Shown here: piece by piece, positions 21,770-28,633 of the stretch | Numbering within the stretch: the stretch's first letter is position 1 | How the letters are laid out: every line of letters begins with the position of its first letter | DNA from: Armatimonadota bacterium | Lineage (GTDB): Bacteria > Armatimonadota > Armatimonadia > Armatimonadales > Armatimonadaceae | Reading direction: 5' to 3' | Assembly (NCBI GenBank): GCA_026392155.1 | Contig: JAPLCP010000134.1 | Location: forward strand, 1 to 37,703 | Length of the DNA stretch: 37,703 bases | Translations under genes and position numbers: made by a program | The notes under the pieces: model-generated | Told to the model about the DNA's origin: nothing | The model's input: the letters and a program-made list of their open reading frames with translations, nothing else | The model's database searches: none

Positions 21770-22847
21770 ACTCAACTCCGTGGGCCTCAATAGTTGTGGG
21801 CACTTCCCAGCGATCCAGGTACTTGTGCATCACGGCTTCGGGGACGGCGGTGGTGCGGTTGCGATTCTGCGTAAAGAGCCGGGCATGGGGCGCTTCTTTG
21901 TAGATAATTTTAATGCGGAAGCCGTAGTCGGCAGCGAGGCCTAGCGGGCGAGCGCGTAGCTCGTGGCGCAGGTTGGTGGCGTTCCAGACAAAGTCTTGTT
22001 TCTGGCGCAAATACACCCGTGCCCGCTCCAGCGCCGCCATGGCCACGGGCTCCTGCGGGTCGGTGGGGGCGATTCCCAGCTCTTTGCGAAGCACGTCTAA
22101 GCTCACCACCGGCAAGTGCGAGAGATGATTCTGGATATACGTGTCCTTCCCCGAGCCCGGCAGACCGCTCATCAGGATCAGCTCGCCCTTGGTGTCGTCG
22201 TAGGCCTCATAATTTCGATCACGGCCCGGTGTGCGGAAGTAGACAAAGCGGCTGTGGCTGTTGGCGAAGGCGTAGGGGGTATCCCAGATACCAAGCTCTT
22301 TGCAAAGCTCGCCAAATAAACCAACACGCACCAGCGCATCTTCCGTGTTCGGCGCGATCCGGCCCCGCGTGTCGGCCTCCGCAAGGAGCGTCAGCCAGTC
22401 GCAGTGGGTGGTCTGGGCAATTGTGATTGCCGTGCGCTCGGGATCGTCGCTGTCCAAACAATAGCCAGGGCGCATGTGCCAGCGGACCAAAGCGCAGACT
22501 GCCTCACGCTCGGTGAAGTCAAACCCCTGCTCCCAGAGTAGCCGCCGTGCGATATACGCCCCGATCCGCGCGTGGCCGTTTGACGTAATCCGTCCGCTCT
22601 CTTCCTGCTTGGTTGTGGCGGGCTTGCCGCAGTCGTGGAGCAGCGCCGCCAGCCGCAGAATCCGCCGGGCAGACGCGTCCAAATCCACAAAGCGCGGGTC
22701 GGCTTCGAGTGCCTCGATCACCATGCGGGTATGCTTGGCCACATCGCCCTCGCCATGGTGGCGTGGGTCTTGCGGGCACGCCGTCATTGCCTGCCACCAG
22801 GGAGTCGCCTCTATTTTATTCCAATCGAGTCCGCTCTCCGCTACCAT
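21753..22847 (-). CDS. HD-Pnk: HD phosphohydrolase fused to polynucleotide 5'-kinase
   Basis: The 364-aa two-domain enzyme has an N-terminal HD phosphoesterase with His39, His71-Asp72 (ALLHDCGKP), His92, His124 and a late Asp159. The C-terminal P-loop kinase has LMSGLPGSGKDTYIQNH (225-241), a general-base/substrate motif LDVLRKELG (Asp251, Arg254), FVWNATNLRHELR (287-299) and an Arg-rich lid RNRTTAVPEAVMHKYLDRWE. This is the architecture of bacterial HD-Pnk, characterised from Runella, which removes 2',3'-cyclic or 3' phosphates and phosphorylates 5'-OH ends to prepare broken RNA or DNA for sealing. ATG 22847 overlaps the upstream ligase stop by 7 bp and the downstream ligase starts inside its end, so all three are coupled. 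Confidence 0.88.
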   Translation of the reverse strand: MVAESGLDWNKIEATPWWQAMTACPQDPRHHGEGDVAKHTRMVIEALEADPRFVDLDASARRILRLAALLHDCGKPATTKQEESGRITSNGHARIGAYIARRLLWEQGFDFTEREAVCALVRWHMRPGYCLDSDDPERTAITIAQTTHCDWLTLLAEADTRGRIAPNTEDALVRVGLFGELCKELGIWDTPYAFANSHSRFVYFRTPGRDRNYEAYDDTKGELILMSGLPGSGKDTYIQNHLSHLPVVSLDVLRKELGIAPTDPQEPVAMAALERARVYLRQKQDFVWNATNLRHELRARPLGLAADYGFRIKIIYKEAPHARLFTQNRNRTTAVPEAVMHKYLDRWEVPTTIEAHGVEYALLP

Positions 22848-23542
22848 AAATCCACCCCTTCGGCGAGCTGGTTGGGGACGAGTGGGCGGTCTTTCCAGTG
22901 CGATCCGGAGTCCAGAATCGTCTGCAGAAACCCGGCGCGTACAAATTTATAGCGCCCCTTCACCTCGCCGTTCTCTTCCCACTTTAAATACAGCCCCTCA
23001 CTGACACCGCCATCAGACTTGTACAGCGACGGCCCGACGAGCTTGGTGATATCGGTTAGTTTGCGAAAGATGCCCTCTTTGAGCACGGGCACGGAGACCA
23101 CGGGGCCACCCGCGAGAATTTCCCGGCGCTTTTCTGTCGAGAGGAAGCAATCGGTGTGCGTGTCTAAGATATCAAACTCGAAGAAGTAGTGCGGCAGGCG
23201 GTCGTAGAAAACGGTGTGGCAGGCATAGAGCCACTCGCCGTAGAGGATGTGGCGCGTTCCCAGCCGCTCCCAGAGCCAGCCTTGGTGGGTCTGGGCCCAG
23301 GGTTTTAGGAGCGCGAACTGCGCCTCGCCGGGGCCGCCCGTGAGGTAGTGCCCGCGACACTGGAGCTGAAGCGCCCCGCGCTCGTCAAACGAGATTCCCG
23401 TGTTCGCCCCATCGAGCTTCTCCTCCACCACGAGAAATTTCTCCCGTAGCAAGACAAACGGCATCCGGTCCGGGTCGTCGCCTTTTTGTAGGCCACTGCC
23501 TTCGAGGTGCTGGGTTCTCGGGTACTTTCGGATGCTGTCCAT
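22841..23542 (-). CDS. RNA ligase (PF09414-like), ligase B
   Basis: This 233-aa covalent nucleotidyltransferase has motif I VVEEKLDGANTGISF with Lys42, then an aromatic CRGHYLTGG, motif III/IIIa LYGEWLYACHTVFYD and YFFEFDILD, motif IV SEGLYLKWEENGEVKG and motif V YKFVRAGF. These fit RNA-ligase-family enzymes that seal nicked or broken RNA with ATP. It differs clearly from ligase A (GEWLYACHT block, longer motif IV loop), so the pair is not a recent duplication. It is the first gene of the repair operon. The ATG at 23542 is preceded by a TACGGT 7 nt upstream, and the divergent glycosyltransferase promoter lies in the same 46-bp gap. Confidence 0.85.
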   Translation of the reverse strand: MDSIRKYPRTQHLEGSGLQKGDDPDRMPFVLLREKFLVVEEKLDGANTGISFDERGALQLQCRGHYLTGGPGEAQFALLKPWAQTHQGWLWERLGTRHILYGEWLYACHTVFYDRLPHYFFEFDILDTHTDCFLSTEKRREILAGGPVVSVPVLKEGIFRKLTDITKLVGPSLYKSDGGVSEGLYLKWEENGEVKGRYKFVRAGFLQTILDSGSHWKDRPLVPNQLAEGVDLW

Positions 23543-23577
23543 AATGGCTACCGTATCGCTTTCGTGGCCGAGTGCGC

Positions 23578-23583
23578 TAAAAT
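23578..23583 (+). promoter_or_regulatory. -10 box deciding the GTG start of the glycosyltransferase
   Basis: TAAAAT ends 5 nt before GTG 23589. The long in-frame extension upstream (to 23400) lies antisense to RNA ligase B and is not needed. Confidence 0.4.
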
Positions 23584-23588
23584 GGCCC

Positions 23589-24878
23589 GTGAGGATTCTT
23601 TTTGTTTACCCCAGCCAGGCCGATGATGCCACCAACCGCTACCGCTGTGTGCATCTCTGTGAGGCGCTGATCGCGGCAGGCCATACGGCGGAGCATGTCT
23701 CAGCGGGCCAAGACGCGGTGCGAGTGGCGCACGATATTGTGGTGCTCCACCGCATGCCCTGGGGCGGCCCCGGAAGCGCGTTTGCGGTGGCGGCAAGAGG
23801 CATTGGTGCCAAAGTTATCTATAGCGCCGACGATCTCATTTTCGACCTAGAGCACGCCCGCCACACCGGAACACTCTTCCCCGACGATCCCCTGCGCTAT
23901 CGCCACAGCAAGCGCGAGGCCGAGGCAAACGCACAAACCCTGCAAAACGCCGATGCCGCACTCTTTAGTACCGAGTTTTTGGCGACCCTCCTCCCCCAAC
24001 CCCTCCTCCCGAAAGCCACGGGAGGAGGGGAGCTGTCTCCCTCCTCCAACCCTCCTCCCAGGGTTGGCACCCAGAGGGTACCCGGGGCTGGGGAGGAGGG
24101 TGTGATCCGAAACTTCTTGGGCACGGAGCTTCTGTCGCTCTCCCAAGCGGCGCGTGAGCGCCGCGAGGCGTTTGGTAAACAGCGCCAGGACGACAGAGTC
24201 ACGCTGGGCTATCTCTCCGGCTCCCCGACCCACGATGCCGATCTCGCCGATATTGCGCTGCCGCTGGCCGCGACGCTGGAGCGTTTTTCCCACGCACGAC
24301 TTCTGGTGGTCGGAACGGTGGCGCTGCCGGGCCCGCTTCGGCGCTTTGAACAAAACGGACGCGTTCGTCGGCACCCGTATGTGCCGTGGCGCGAGCTGCC
24401 GGGGCTGATTGCACAGGTGGACATTAACCTTGCGCCGCTGGACCTGACGCAGATCTTTAACCACGCCAAGAGCGAGATCAAGTTCCTCGAAGCCGCCGCT
24501 GTGGGGGTGCCGACTATCGCGGCTCGCTCGGCGGCGCTGCTCGAAACCGAGGGCGCTCTGCTCTGTGGCACCGACGCAGAATGGAGCGAGGCACTGGCAA
24601 GCTGGCTAAGCGAGCCTAGCAAGCGCCAGGCCGCAAGTGAAGCGGCTCTTGCGGCGCTGGAGCAGCACCAGGCAAGCATCTCGGTGGAGAGTCTCTTTAC
24701 GGCGTGGATGCCCGAGAAAGCCGTGACGGGAAGTGCGACCGTGGCGCGGCCCCGTAAGTCTAAGCTCGTCGGGACTATTTTCCAGACCGAGCAGAAATTC
24801 TTGCGCCGCTGGCACTACCTGCGGCGCCACTGGCGGCTCGCCAACGAACAAGAGCGCCATGGCGGAGGCACGGCTTGA
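23589..24878 (+). CDS. GT-B glycosyltransferase with a repeat-encoded loop insert
   Basis: The start is placed at GTG 23589, where the family's first strand begins (VRILFVYPSQADDATNRYRC), giving about 429 aa. The N-terminal domain has VVLHRMPWG and KVIYSADDLIFDLEHARHTG. The donor domain has VTLGYLSGSPTHDADLADIA, LLVVGTVALPG and SEIKFLEAAAVGVPTIA with the E-x7-type donor motif. It transfers a sugar in surface-glycan assembly; donor and acceptor are unknown. Residues about 134-171, Pro/Gly-rich with PRVGTQRVPGAGEEG, correspond exactly to two palindromic DNA elements. They sit where relatives have a short loop between 'FSTEFLATLL' and 'VIRNFLGTELL'. The stop overlaps the next gene as TTGA. Confidence 0.82.
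   Translation: MRILFVYPSQADDATNRYRCVHLCEALIAAGHTAEHVSAGQDAVRVAHDIVVLHRMPWGGPGSAFAVAARGIGAKVIYSADDLIFDLEHARHTGTLFPDDPLRYRHSKREAEANAQTLQNADAALFSTEFLATLLPQPLLPKATGGGELSPSSNPPPRVGTQRVPGAGEEGVIRNFLGTELLSLSQAARERREAFGKQRQDDRVTLGYLSGSPTHDADLADIALPLAATLERFSHARLLVVGTVALPGPLRRFEQNGRVRRHPYVPWRELPGLIAQVDINLAPLDLTQIFNHAKSEIKFLEAAAVGVPTIAARSAALLETEGALLCGTDAEWSEALASWLSEPSKRQAASEAALAALEQHQASISVESLFTAWMPEKAVTGSATVARPRKSKLVGTIFQTEQKFLRRWHYLRRHWRLANEQERHGGGTA
24000..24030. repeat. Perfect 12-bp hairpin inside the glycosyltransferase gene
   Basis: CCCCTCCTCCCG (24000-24011), a 7-nt loop AAAGCCA and CGGGAGGAGGGG (24019-24030). It directly precedes element C and is read through in frame. Confidence 0.75.
24047..24101 (+). 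repeat. Palindromic element copy C, inside the glycosyltransferase gene
   Basis: The CCCTCCTCCCAG arm, the core CACCCAGAGGGTACCCGG (24068-24085) and the CTGGGGAGGAGGG arm are in the same orientation as the gene. It is read in a different frame from copy A (VGTQRVPGAGEEG rather than DWHPEGTRG). Confidence 0.8.
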
Positions 24879-26068
24879 GACAGAGAGGTTGGTGGCCAAC
24901 ACTTGCGGCGCTATTACTGGGACTGGCGTGGGTCTTTAACGTCCCCGTGGTGAGCGGCCTGAGCGATCCCTATGGCAACTGGCACCCCGATGAAGTGAGC
25001 CACGTTCTCACGACGCGCTGGTGGGCGGAGCACTTTTGCCTGCCGACTTACAACTCCGACTACGCCGTCTCGGTGCACCCGGCGTTTTATCATATAGTCG
25101 GAGCGCTGTTTTGGAAGCTGGGGGGGGCGCTGGCGGTGCGGATTTTCTCGGCACTCACTGGCGCGGCGACAGTCTGGTTTACGTTCCGGGCGGCACGGGC
25201 ACTCTACGGGCGGCAGGTGGGGGAGCTGGCGGCATGGCTCGTGGCGCTGGTGCCGATGCGGGCATCGCTCTCCGGAGGGATCAATAACGAGAACTTGGCG
25301 GCACTTGCGGCCACGGCAGCGCTGGCGGTACTGGCGGAGCTGCTCCGAGGGCGTCGGCGGCGAACCCTTGAGCTTGCGTTCTGGTGCGCGGTGGGAGTTG
25401 GGAGCAAGCTGACGTGCCTGGGACTGTTTCCCGCCATTTTTTTGGCGGTGGGCTGGCGCTTTGGCTGGCTGCGGGCATTCAAGACGACTCTGGTTGCGTT
25501 GCTCACCACACTCGTTAGTATGGGCTGGTGGTTTGTGGGAAATATCAGCCGGTGTGGGGACGCTCTCTGTAAAGAGACCTCAGATAAGCTCTGGGATGTC
25601 GCTCAGCCCGGCTATCTCCACTACAAAGCCACCCGAGGCTTCTCACCACCGCGCTATCTTTTCTCGATTGCGGCCTTTGGGTGGCGCTCGTTCTGGGGAA
25701 CCTTTGATGGTCTCCAGAAGCATCTGCCCATGCCTCTTTTTCTGACACTGATGGTGTGGCAGGCAGCGGCGCTCTGGGGAGCCTGGCAAAGAGGCAAGAG
25801 AGCAAGACGAGTCCGGCAGGCATGGCTTCTGGCGGTGCTGGTTCTAATGAGCACCACGACACTAATCTATATTTTATACAACTGGCGGCACTACACGCCG
25901 CAAGGCCGTTATTTTTATGTAATGCTTGCGCCGTTTGGTGCGATTAGTGGATATGGCTTTCTCGCTCTCTTGCCACCGGCACGGCGACGAGGGGCTGCGC
26001 ATGGGCTGGTGATCACGCTGGCGGCACTGAATCTCTGGTGCCTCTGGTACTACCGGCCTGGCAATTAG
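24875..26068 (+). CDS. GT39/PMT-like polytopic glycosyltransferase
   Basis: This 397-aa integral membrane protein has about nine hydrophobic helices and the acidic motif NWHPDEVSH (Asp39-Glu40) in the first extracytoplasmic loop, as in dolichyl-phosphate-mannose-type (PMT_2/ArnT) glycosyltransferases that use polyprenyl-phosphate sugars. Other visible blocks are ISALTGAATVWFTFRAARAL-like helices, SGGINNENLAALAA and LYNWRHYTPQGRYFYVM near the C-terminus, a usual R-Y-F substrate loop. The start is TTG 24875, which overlaps the previous stop as TTGA, with GGAGG 6 nt upstream. Together with the preceding GT it forms a two-gene glycan unit. Confidence 0.8.
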   Translation: MRQRGWWPTLAALLLGLAWVFNVPVVSGLSDPYGNWHPDEVSHVLTTRWWAEHFCLPTYNSDYAVSVHPAFYHIVGALFWKLGGALAVRIFSALTGAATVWFTFRAARALYGRQVGELAAWLVALVPMRASLSGGINNENLAALAATAALAVLAELLRGRRRRTLELAFWCAVGVGSKLTCLGLFPAIFLAVGWRFGWLRAFKTTLVALLTTLVSMGWWFVGNISRCGDALCKETSDKLWDVAQPGYLHYKATRGFSPPRYLFSIAAFGWRSFWGTFDGLQKHLPMPLFLTLMVWQAAALWGAWQRGKRARRVRQAWLLAVLVLMSTTTLIYILYNWRHYTPQGRYFYVMLAPFGAISGYGFLALLPPARRRGAAHGLVITLAALNLWCLWYYRPGN

Positions 26069-26133
26069 TTTCGTTGTCACTTGCTTAATCGTGTCTCGTC
26101 ACTCATCCACGTTGGTTTAAAGGAAGGTTTGAA

Positions 26134-26830
26134 AATGTCTCGTACACGACATGTCTTCACACTGATTGAGCTTCTCGTCGTCATTGCTATCATCGCGATC
26201 TTAGCCGCGATTCTTTTTCCTGTCTTTGCCCAGGCCCGTGAGAAGGCCCGCGGAGCCGCTTGTCTCTCTAACACCAAACAGATCCTGACGGGTGTGATGA
26301 TGTACCTCCAAGTTCATGCCCACGGGGGCGGGCTCTTTCCGGCCCTGGATGGAGCTGGTAGATCCGTATATTAAAAACACTCAGGTCTGGCTCTGTCCCT
26401 CTGCGCTCAAAGAGCCTGCGGGGTATGCCTCTATCTTCGGGGCCACGCCTGCGGGGGTGAAAGTGACGGCCCACTATGTCTGGACACCGTTTAACCGGTT
26501 CTCCTACTACGGTGGCTGGGGCGGGTCAACCAAGCTTGCGGGCTATCCCAACCCAAACCCTTTTGACTGCCGCGCAGGGCAGTTTGCGGAGCGCCGCTGC
26601 AAGGGCATTGCGCTTCTCGGTCGTCCTGCGGAGACGGCGTTCTTGAATGTGGGCTTTGCCGATGGTCACGCCAAGTTCCTTCCTGTGGCTCGCTTCCATG
26701 GCGATGCCAGTGCGGTGCGTGGCGCAGGGGTGGGAGCGGGCTGTCGCAAGCCGGAAGAGGCGACCCCAACCCCGGTACCAAGTACTGTCGCTTCCTCCAC
26801 CACCTGGATTTACCCCCAAGTAGTGGGCAC
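26134..26830 (+). pseudogene. DUF1559 pilin-like protein, frameshifted
   Basis: AAGGAAGG precedes ATG 26134. The N-terminus ([20 protein letters not shown], then [20 protein letters not shown]) is a type II/IV pseudopilin signal followed by [17 protein letters not shown]. At about 26311 the frame shifts and the protein continues as [34 protein letters not shown], and the family block NVGFADGHAKFLPVARF. A second shift near 26755-26770 is needed to reach the expected ending GTKYCRFLHHLDLPP. Two lesions make this a pseudogene. The intact paralogue follows at 27023. The remaining open frame to 26936 runs past the natural end. Confidence 0.8.
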
Positions 26831-26839
26831 GGGGCAAGG

Positions 26840-26859
26840 CCCCGAGACGACTCTCGGGG
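26840..26859 (+). terminator. Hairpin after the DUF1559 pseudogene
   Basis: CCCCGAGA, CGAC, TCTCGGGG: a perfect 8-bp stem within an AAGG...TCTT context. It marks the natural 3' end of the broken DUF1559 gene. It is not followed by a long T-tract. Confidence 0.5.
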
Positions 26860-26914
26860 TCTTGTCGGAAGAGTCCCTGTTGTTAATTATTTCACTTGAC
26901 CTTAAAAACAAGGC

Positions 26915-26944
26915 TTGCCTCAGAGCGGAAATCTAGGGTATAGT
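26915..26944 (+). promoter_or_regulatory. Promoter of the intact DUF1559 operon
   Basis: TTGCCT (26915-26920), 18 nt, TATAGT (26939-26944), 78 nt before ATG 27023. This leaves a 5' leader of about 70 nt with a GAGGT ribosome site, unlike the leaderless genes elsewhere in the window. Confidence 0.45.
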
Positions 26945-27022
26945 AGGTAAATCTGAACTCGTACTGTGTTGCACTAAGTTGTCTTTCCTCAGAGGGTTTA
27001 GATAAAACTAAGTGAGGTAATT

Positions 27023-27868
27023 ATGTTTCATCTTAAACCGCGTCAGCGTGGCTTCACGCTGATCGAACTTCTCGTCGTGATCGCGATTATCGCAATCCTA
27101 GCGGCGATTCTCTTCCCTGTTTTTGCTCAAGCTCGTGAGAAGGCTCGTTCCATTTCCTGTCTCTCCAACATGAAGCAGATGGCGCTTGGCGTGATGATGT
27201 ATGTACAGGACTATGATGAGGTCATGATCCCAAGCACCATCACTTACACAGGGCAAGCATTCCCCAACGACCGACGCTTCTGGCCGGAGCTGATTCAGCC
27301 CTACCAGAAGAACTGGAACATTGTCCGCTGTCCGAGCGATCCGACAGATCCTTTTGGTATTTTCAATGGTTCCAATGCTAATATCAAGTGGTACTACAAC
27401 TGGATGCGCTGGCCCCAGTACGGTCTGAACTGGAACTACCTAATGCCCTCCCCGACCTGTGCCCCGTTCCCAGGTCTGCCTGTCGCGATGGCCGGTATTG
27501 CACAGCCTGCTGCAACGGTTCTCATGACCGATACCAAGAACGTCGGTAGCTCAGCGGGTTTCTACACCTCTGAGCATGTGGACAGCCCCGCCGCCATCTG
27601 GGCTCCTGACTGCTGTACATACTCCAACGGTGGCTGGGGGACGGGAGCTTGGGGCGATACGATTAACTACGCTAGCAAGCCAACCTTCACGGGGTCTTTT
27701 GCTCCACGGCACAACAGTGGTGGTAACGTTTCCTTCTGTGATGGCCATGCGAAGTGGTTCACCCCTGGTGGGCTCGCTGTTGGTACCAACTGGCGTACAG
27801 GAACGGGACAAGCCAACAGTGCTATTCAGATCACCGACCGCAATACCTACATGTGGGATCTGCAGTAG
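27023..27868 (+). CDS. DUF1559 pilin-like secreted protein
   Basis: The 281-aa protein has the pseudopilin N-terminus [20 protein letters not shown] followed by [15 protein letters not shown] (prepilin peptidase would cut after the Gly). The family blocks are [34 protein letters not shown] and the C-terminal [23 protein letters not shown]1559 proteins are highly duplicated in Armatimonadota and Planctomycetes; they are thought to be exported by a type II/IV-pilus-like system, and the function is unknown. GAGGT precedes the ATG. A small lipoprotein gene follows after 26 bp, apparently in the same transcript, which ends at the hairpin at 28108-28135. Confidence 0.92.
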   Translation: MFHLKPRQRGFTLIELLVVIAIIAILAAILFPVFAQAREKARSISCLSNMKQMALGVMMYVQDYDEVMIPSTITYTGQAFPNDRRFWPELIQPYQKNWNIVRCPSDPTDPFGIFNGSNANIKWYYNWMRWPQYGLNWNYLMPSPTCAPFPGLPVAMAGIAQPAATVLMTDTKNVGSSAGFYTSEHVDSPAAIWAPDCCTYSNGGWGTGAWGDTINYASKPTFTGSFAPRHNSGGNVSFCDGHAKWFTPGGLAVGTNWRTGTGQANSAIQITDRNTYMWDLQ

Positions 27869-27894
27869 GCTAGTTAAAAACAAGGAATCAAACT

Positions 27895-28095
27895 ATGCGC
27901 ATTTTGACTGTTTTAGTAATCCTGGTGTCTATCATGGCATTAGCCGGTTGCTCTTCGGAAGATAAGACGGTTGGGGCTGCACCTCCCCCCAAGGCGGATG
28001 CACGTCCTGAAACAATGGGAGGACAGCCCAAGGCTGCTCCCCAGAATACGACCTCCAGCATGCAGGGAGCGGCAGTCAAGCCAGCAGGCATGTAG
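27895..28095 (+). CDS. Small lipoprotein (66 aa)
   Basis: A short basic start is followed by a hydrophobic stretch (RILTVLVILVSIMALAGC) with lipobox LAGC, Cys19, so it is a lipid-anchored exported protein. The mature part of about 48 aa is Ala/Pro/Gln-rich and looks disordered (PPPKADARPETMGGQPKAAP). AAGGAA precedes the ATG by 8 nt. It sits directly after the DUF1559 gene and before a strong terminator, so it probably accompanies the DUF1559 protein. Family not recognised. Confidence 0.75.
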   Translation: MRILTVLVILVSIMALAGCSSEDKTVGAAPPPKADARPETMGGQPKAAPQNTTSSMQGAAVKPAGM

Positions 28096-28107
28096 TTTGT
28101 CAAACTA

Positions 28108-28145
28108 CCCCCCGCCCGAGAGCTCGGGCGGGGGGTTTCTTTTTG
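28108..28145 (+). terminator. Strong rho-independent terminator
   Basis: CCCCCCGCCCGA, loop GAGC, TCGGGCGGGGGG: a perfect 12-bp GC-rich stem (28108-28135) followed by TTTCTTTTT. It ends the DUF1559-lipoprotein transcript. Confidence 0.92.
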
Positions 28146-28162
28146 GAAAGGTGGTTTATCCT

Positions 28163-28627
28163 ATGAAAATAAAGATGGGTATTCTCTGCTGCTTAGCTGG
28201 GATCATCATGACTCTGGTGATGGCTCCTGTGCCTGCTCTTGCACAGGGCGGATCGGCAATGGGAAGTGCATCAGGAGACCCCCTTAGCCTGACTGCGGCC
28301 CAGCAGATAAAAATGAGTGAAATCAATGCGAAGTATTTCGCTCAACTGCAAGCTGTTCGCAAGAAATATAAGCCGCAGGCAGATGCAGTTCGTGCCAAAC
28401 ATGCTCCGCTCTTTGTGGCCCTACGAGCCAAAAAATTAAAGCCTGAAATCTATACTGCCGAGATGATTAAGCTTCAAGCAAAAATGCAAGCGGAGGTTGG
28501 TCCGATCACGAAGAAGATTCAGCTTGAGCAGAAACCAATCGAAGATAAGAAAAATCAAGAAATCCTCACGATTCTCGATGCGAAACAAAAGGGACTTTTT
28601 AAGGCACAGATCGCAGGGAAAAAATAA
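28163..28627 (+). CDS. Spy-like secreted helical protein
   Basis: The start at ATG 28163 (MKIKMGILCCLAGIIMTLVM) is chosen over an upstream in-frame start at 27971, which would run back through the terminator and the lipoprotein gene; AAAGGTGG lies upstream. The 154-aa protein has a signal peptide cut near PALAQG. A highly charged helical mature part follows: LTAAQQIKMSEINAKYFAQL, VRKKYKPQADAVRAKHAPLF and IEDKKNQEILTILDAKQKGL. The LTxxQ motif and the final 'L...QK..F' resemble the Spy/CpxP family of periplasmic chaperones. It stands alone between two transcripts. Confidence 0.7.
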   Translation: MKIKMGILCCLAGIIMTLVMAPVPALAQGGSAMGSASGDPLSLTAAQQIKMSEINAKYFAQLQAVRKKYKPQADAVRAKHAPLFVALRAKKLKPEIYTAEMIKLQAKMQAEVGPITKKIQLEQKPIEDKKNQEILTILDAKQKGLFKAQIAGKK

Positions 28628-28633
28628 CGCGAG

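Noticed and set aside
23400-23588. N-terminal extension of the 23589 glycosyltransferase back to 23400
   Set aside because: It overlaps RNA ligase B on the other strand, reads as low-complexity Ser/Arg, and the family sequence begins at VRILFVYP.
26831-26936. Last part of the open frame of the broken DUF1559 gene as real coding sequence
   Set aside because: The natural family ending is found in another frame before the hairpin at 26840, so this part is downstream DNA.
27971-28162. Upstream extension of the Spy-like gene
   Set aside because: It would run through the small lipoprotein gene and a 12-bp terminator; the signal peptide and ribosome site mark ATG 28163.
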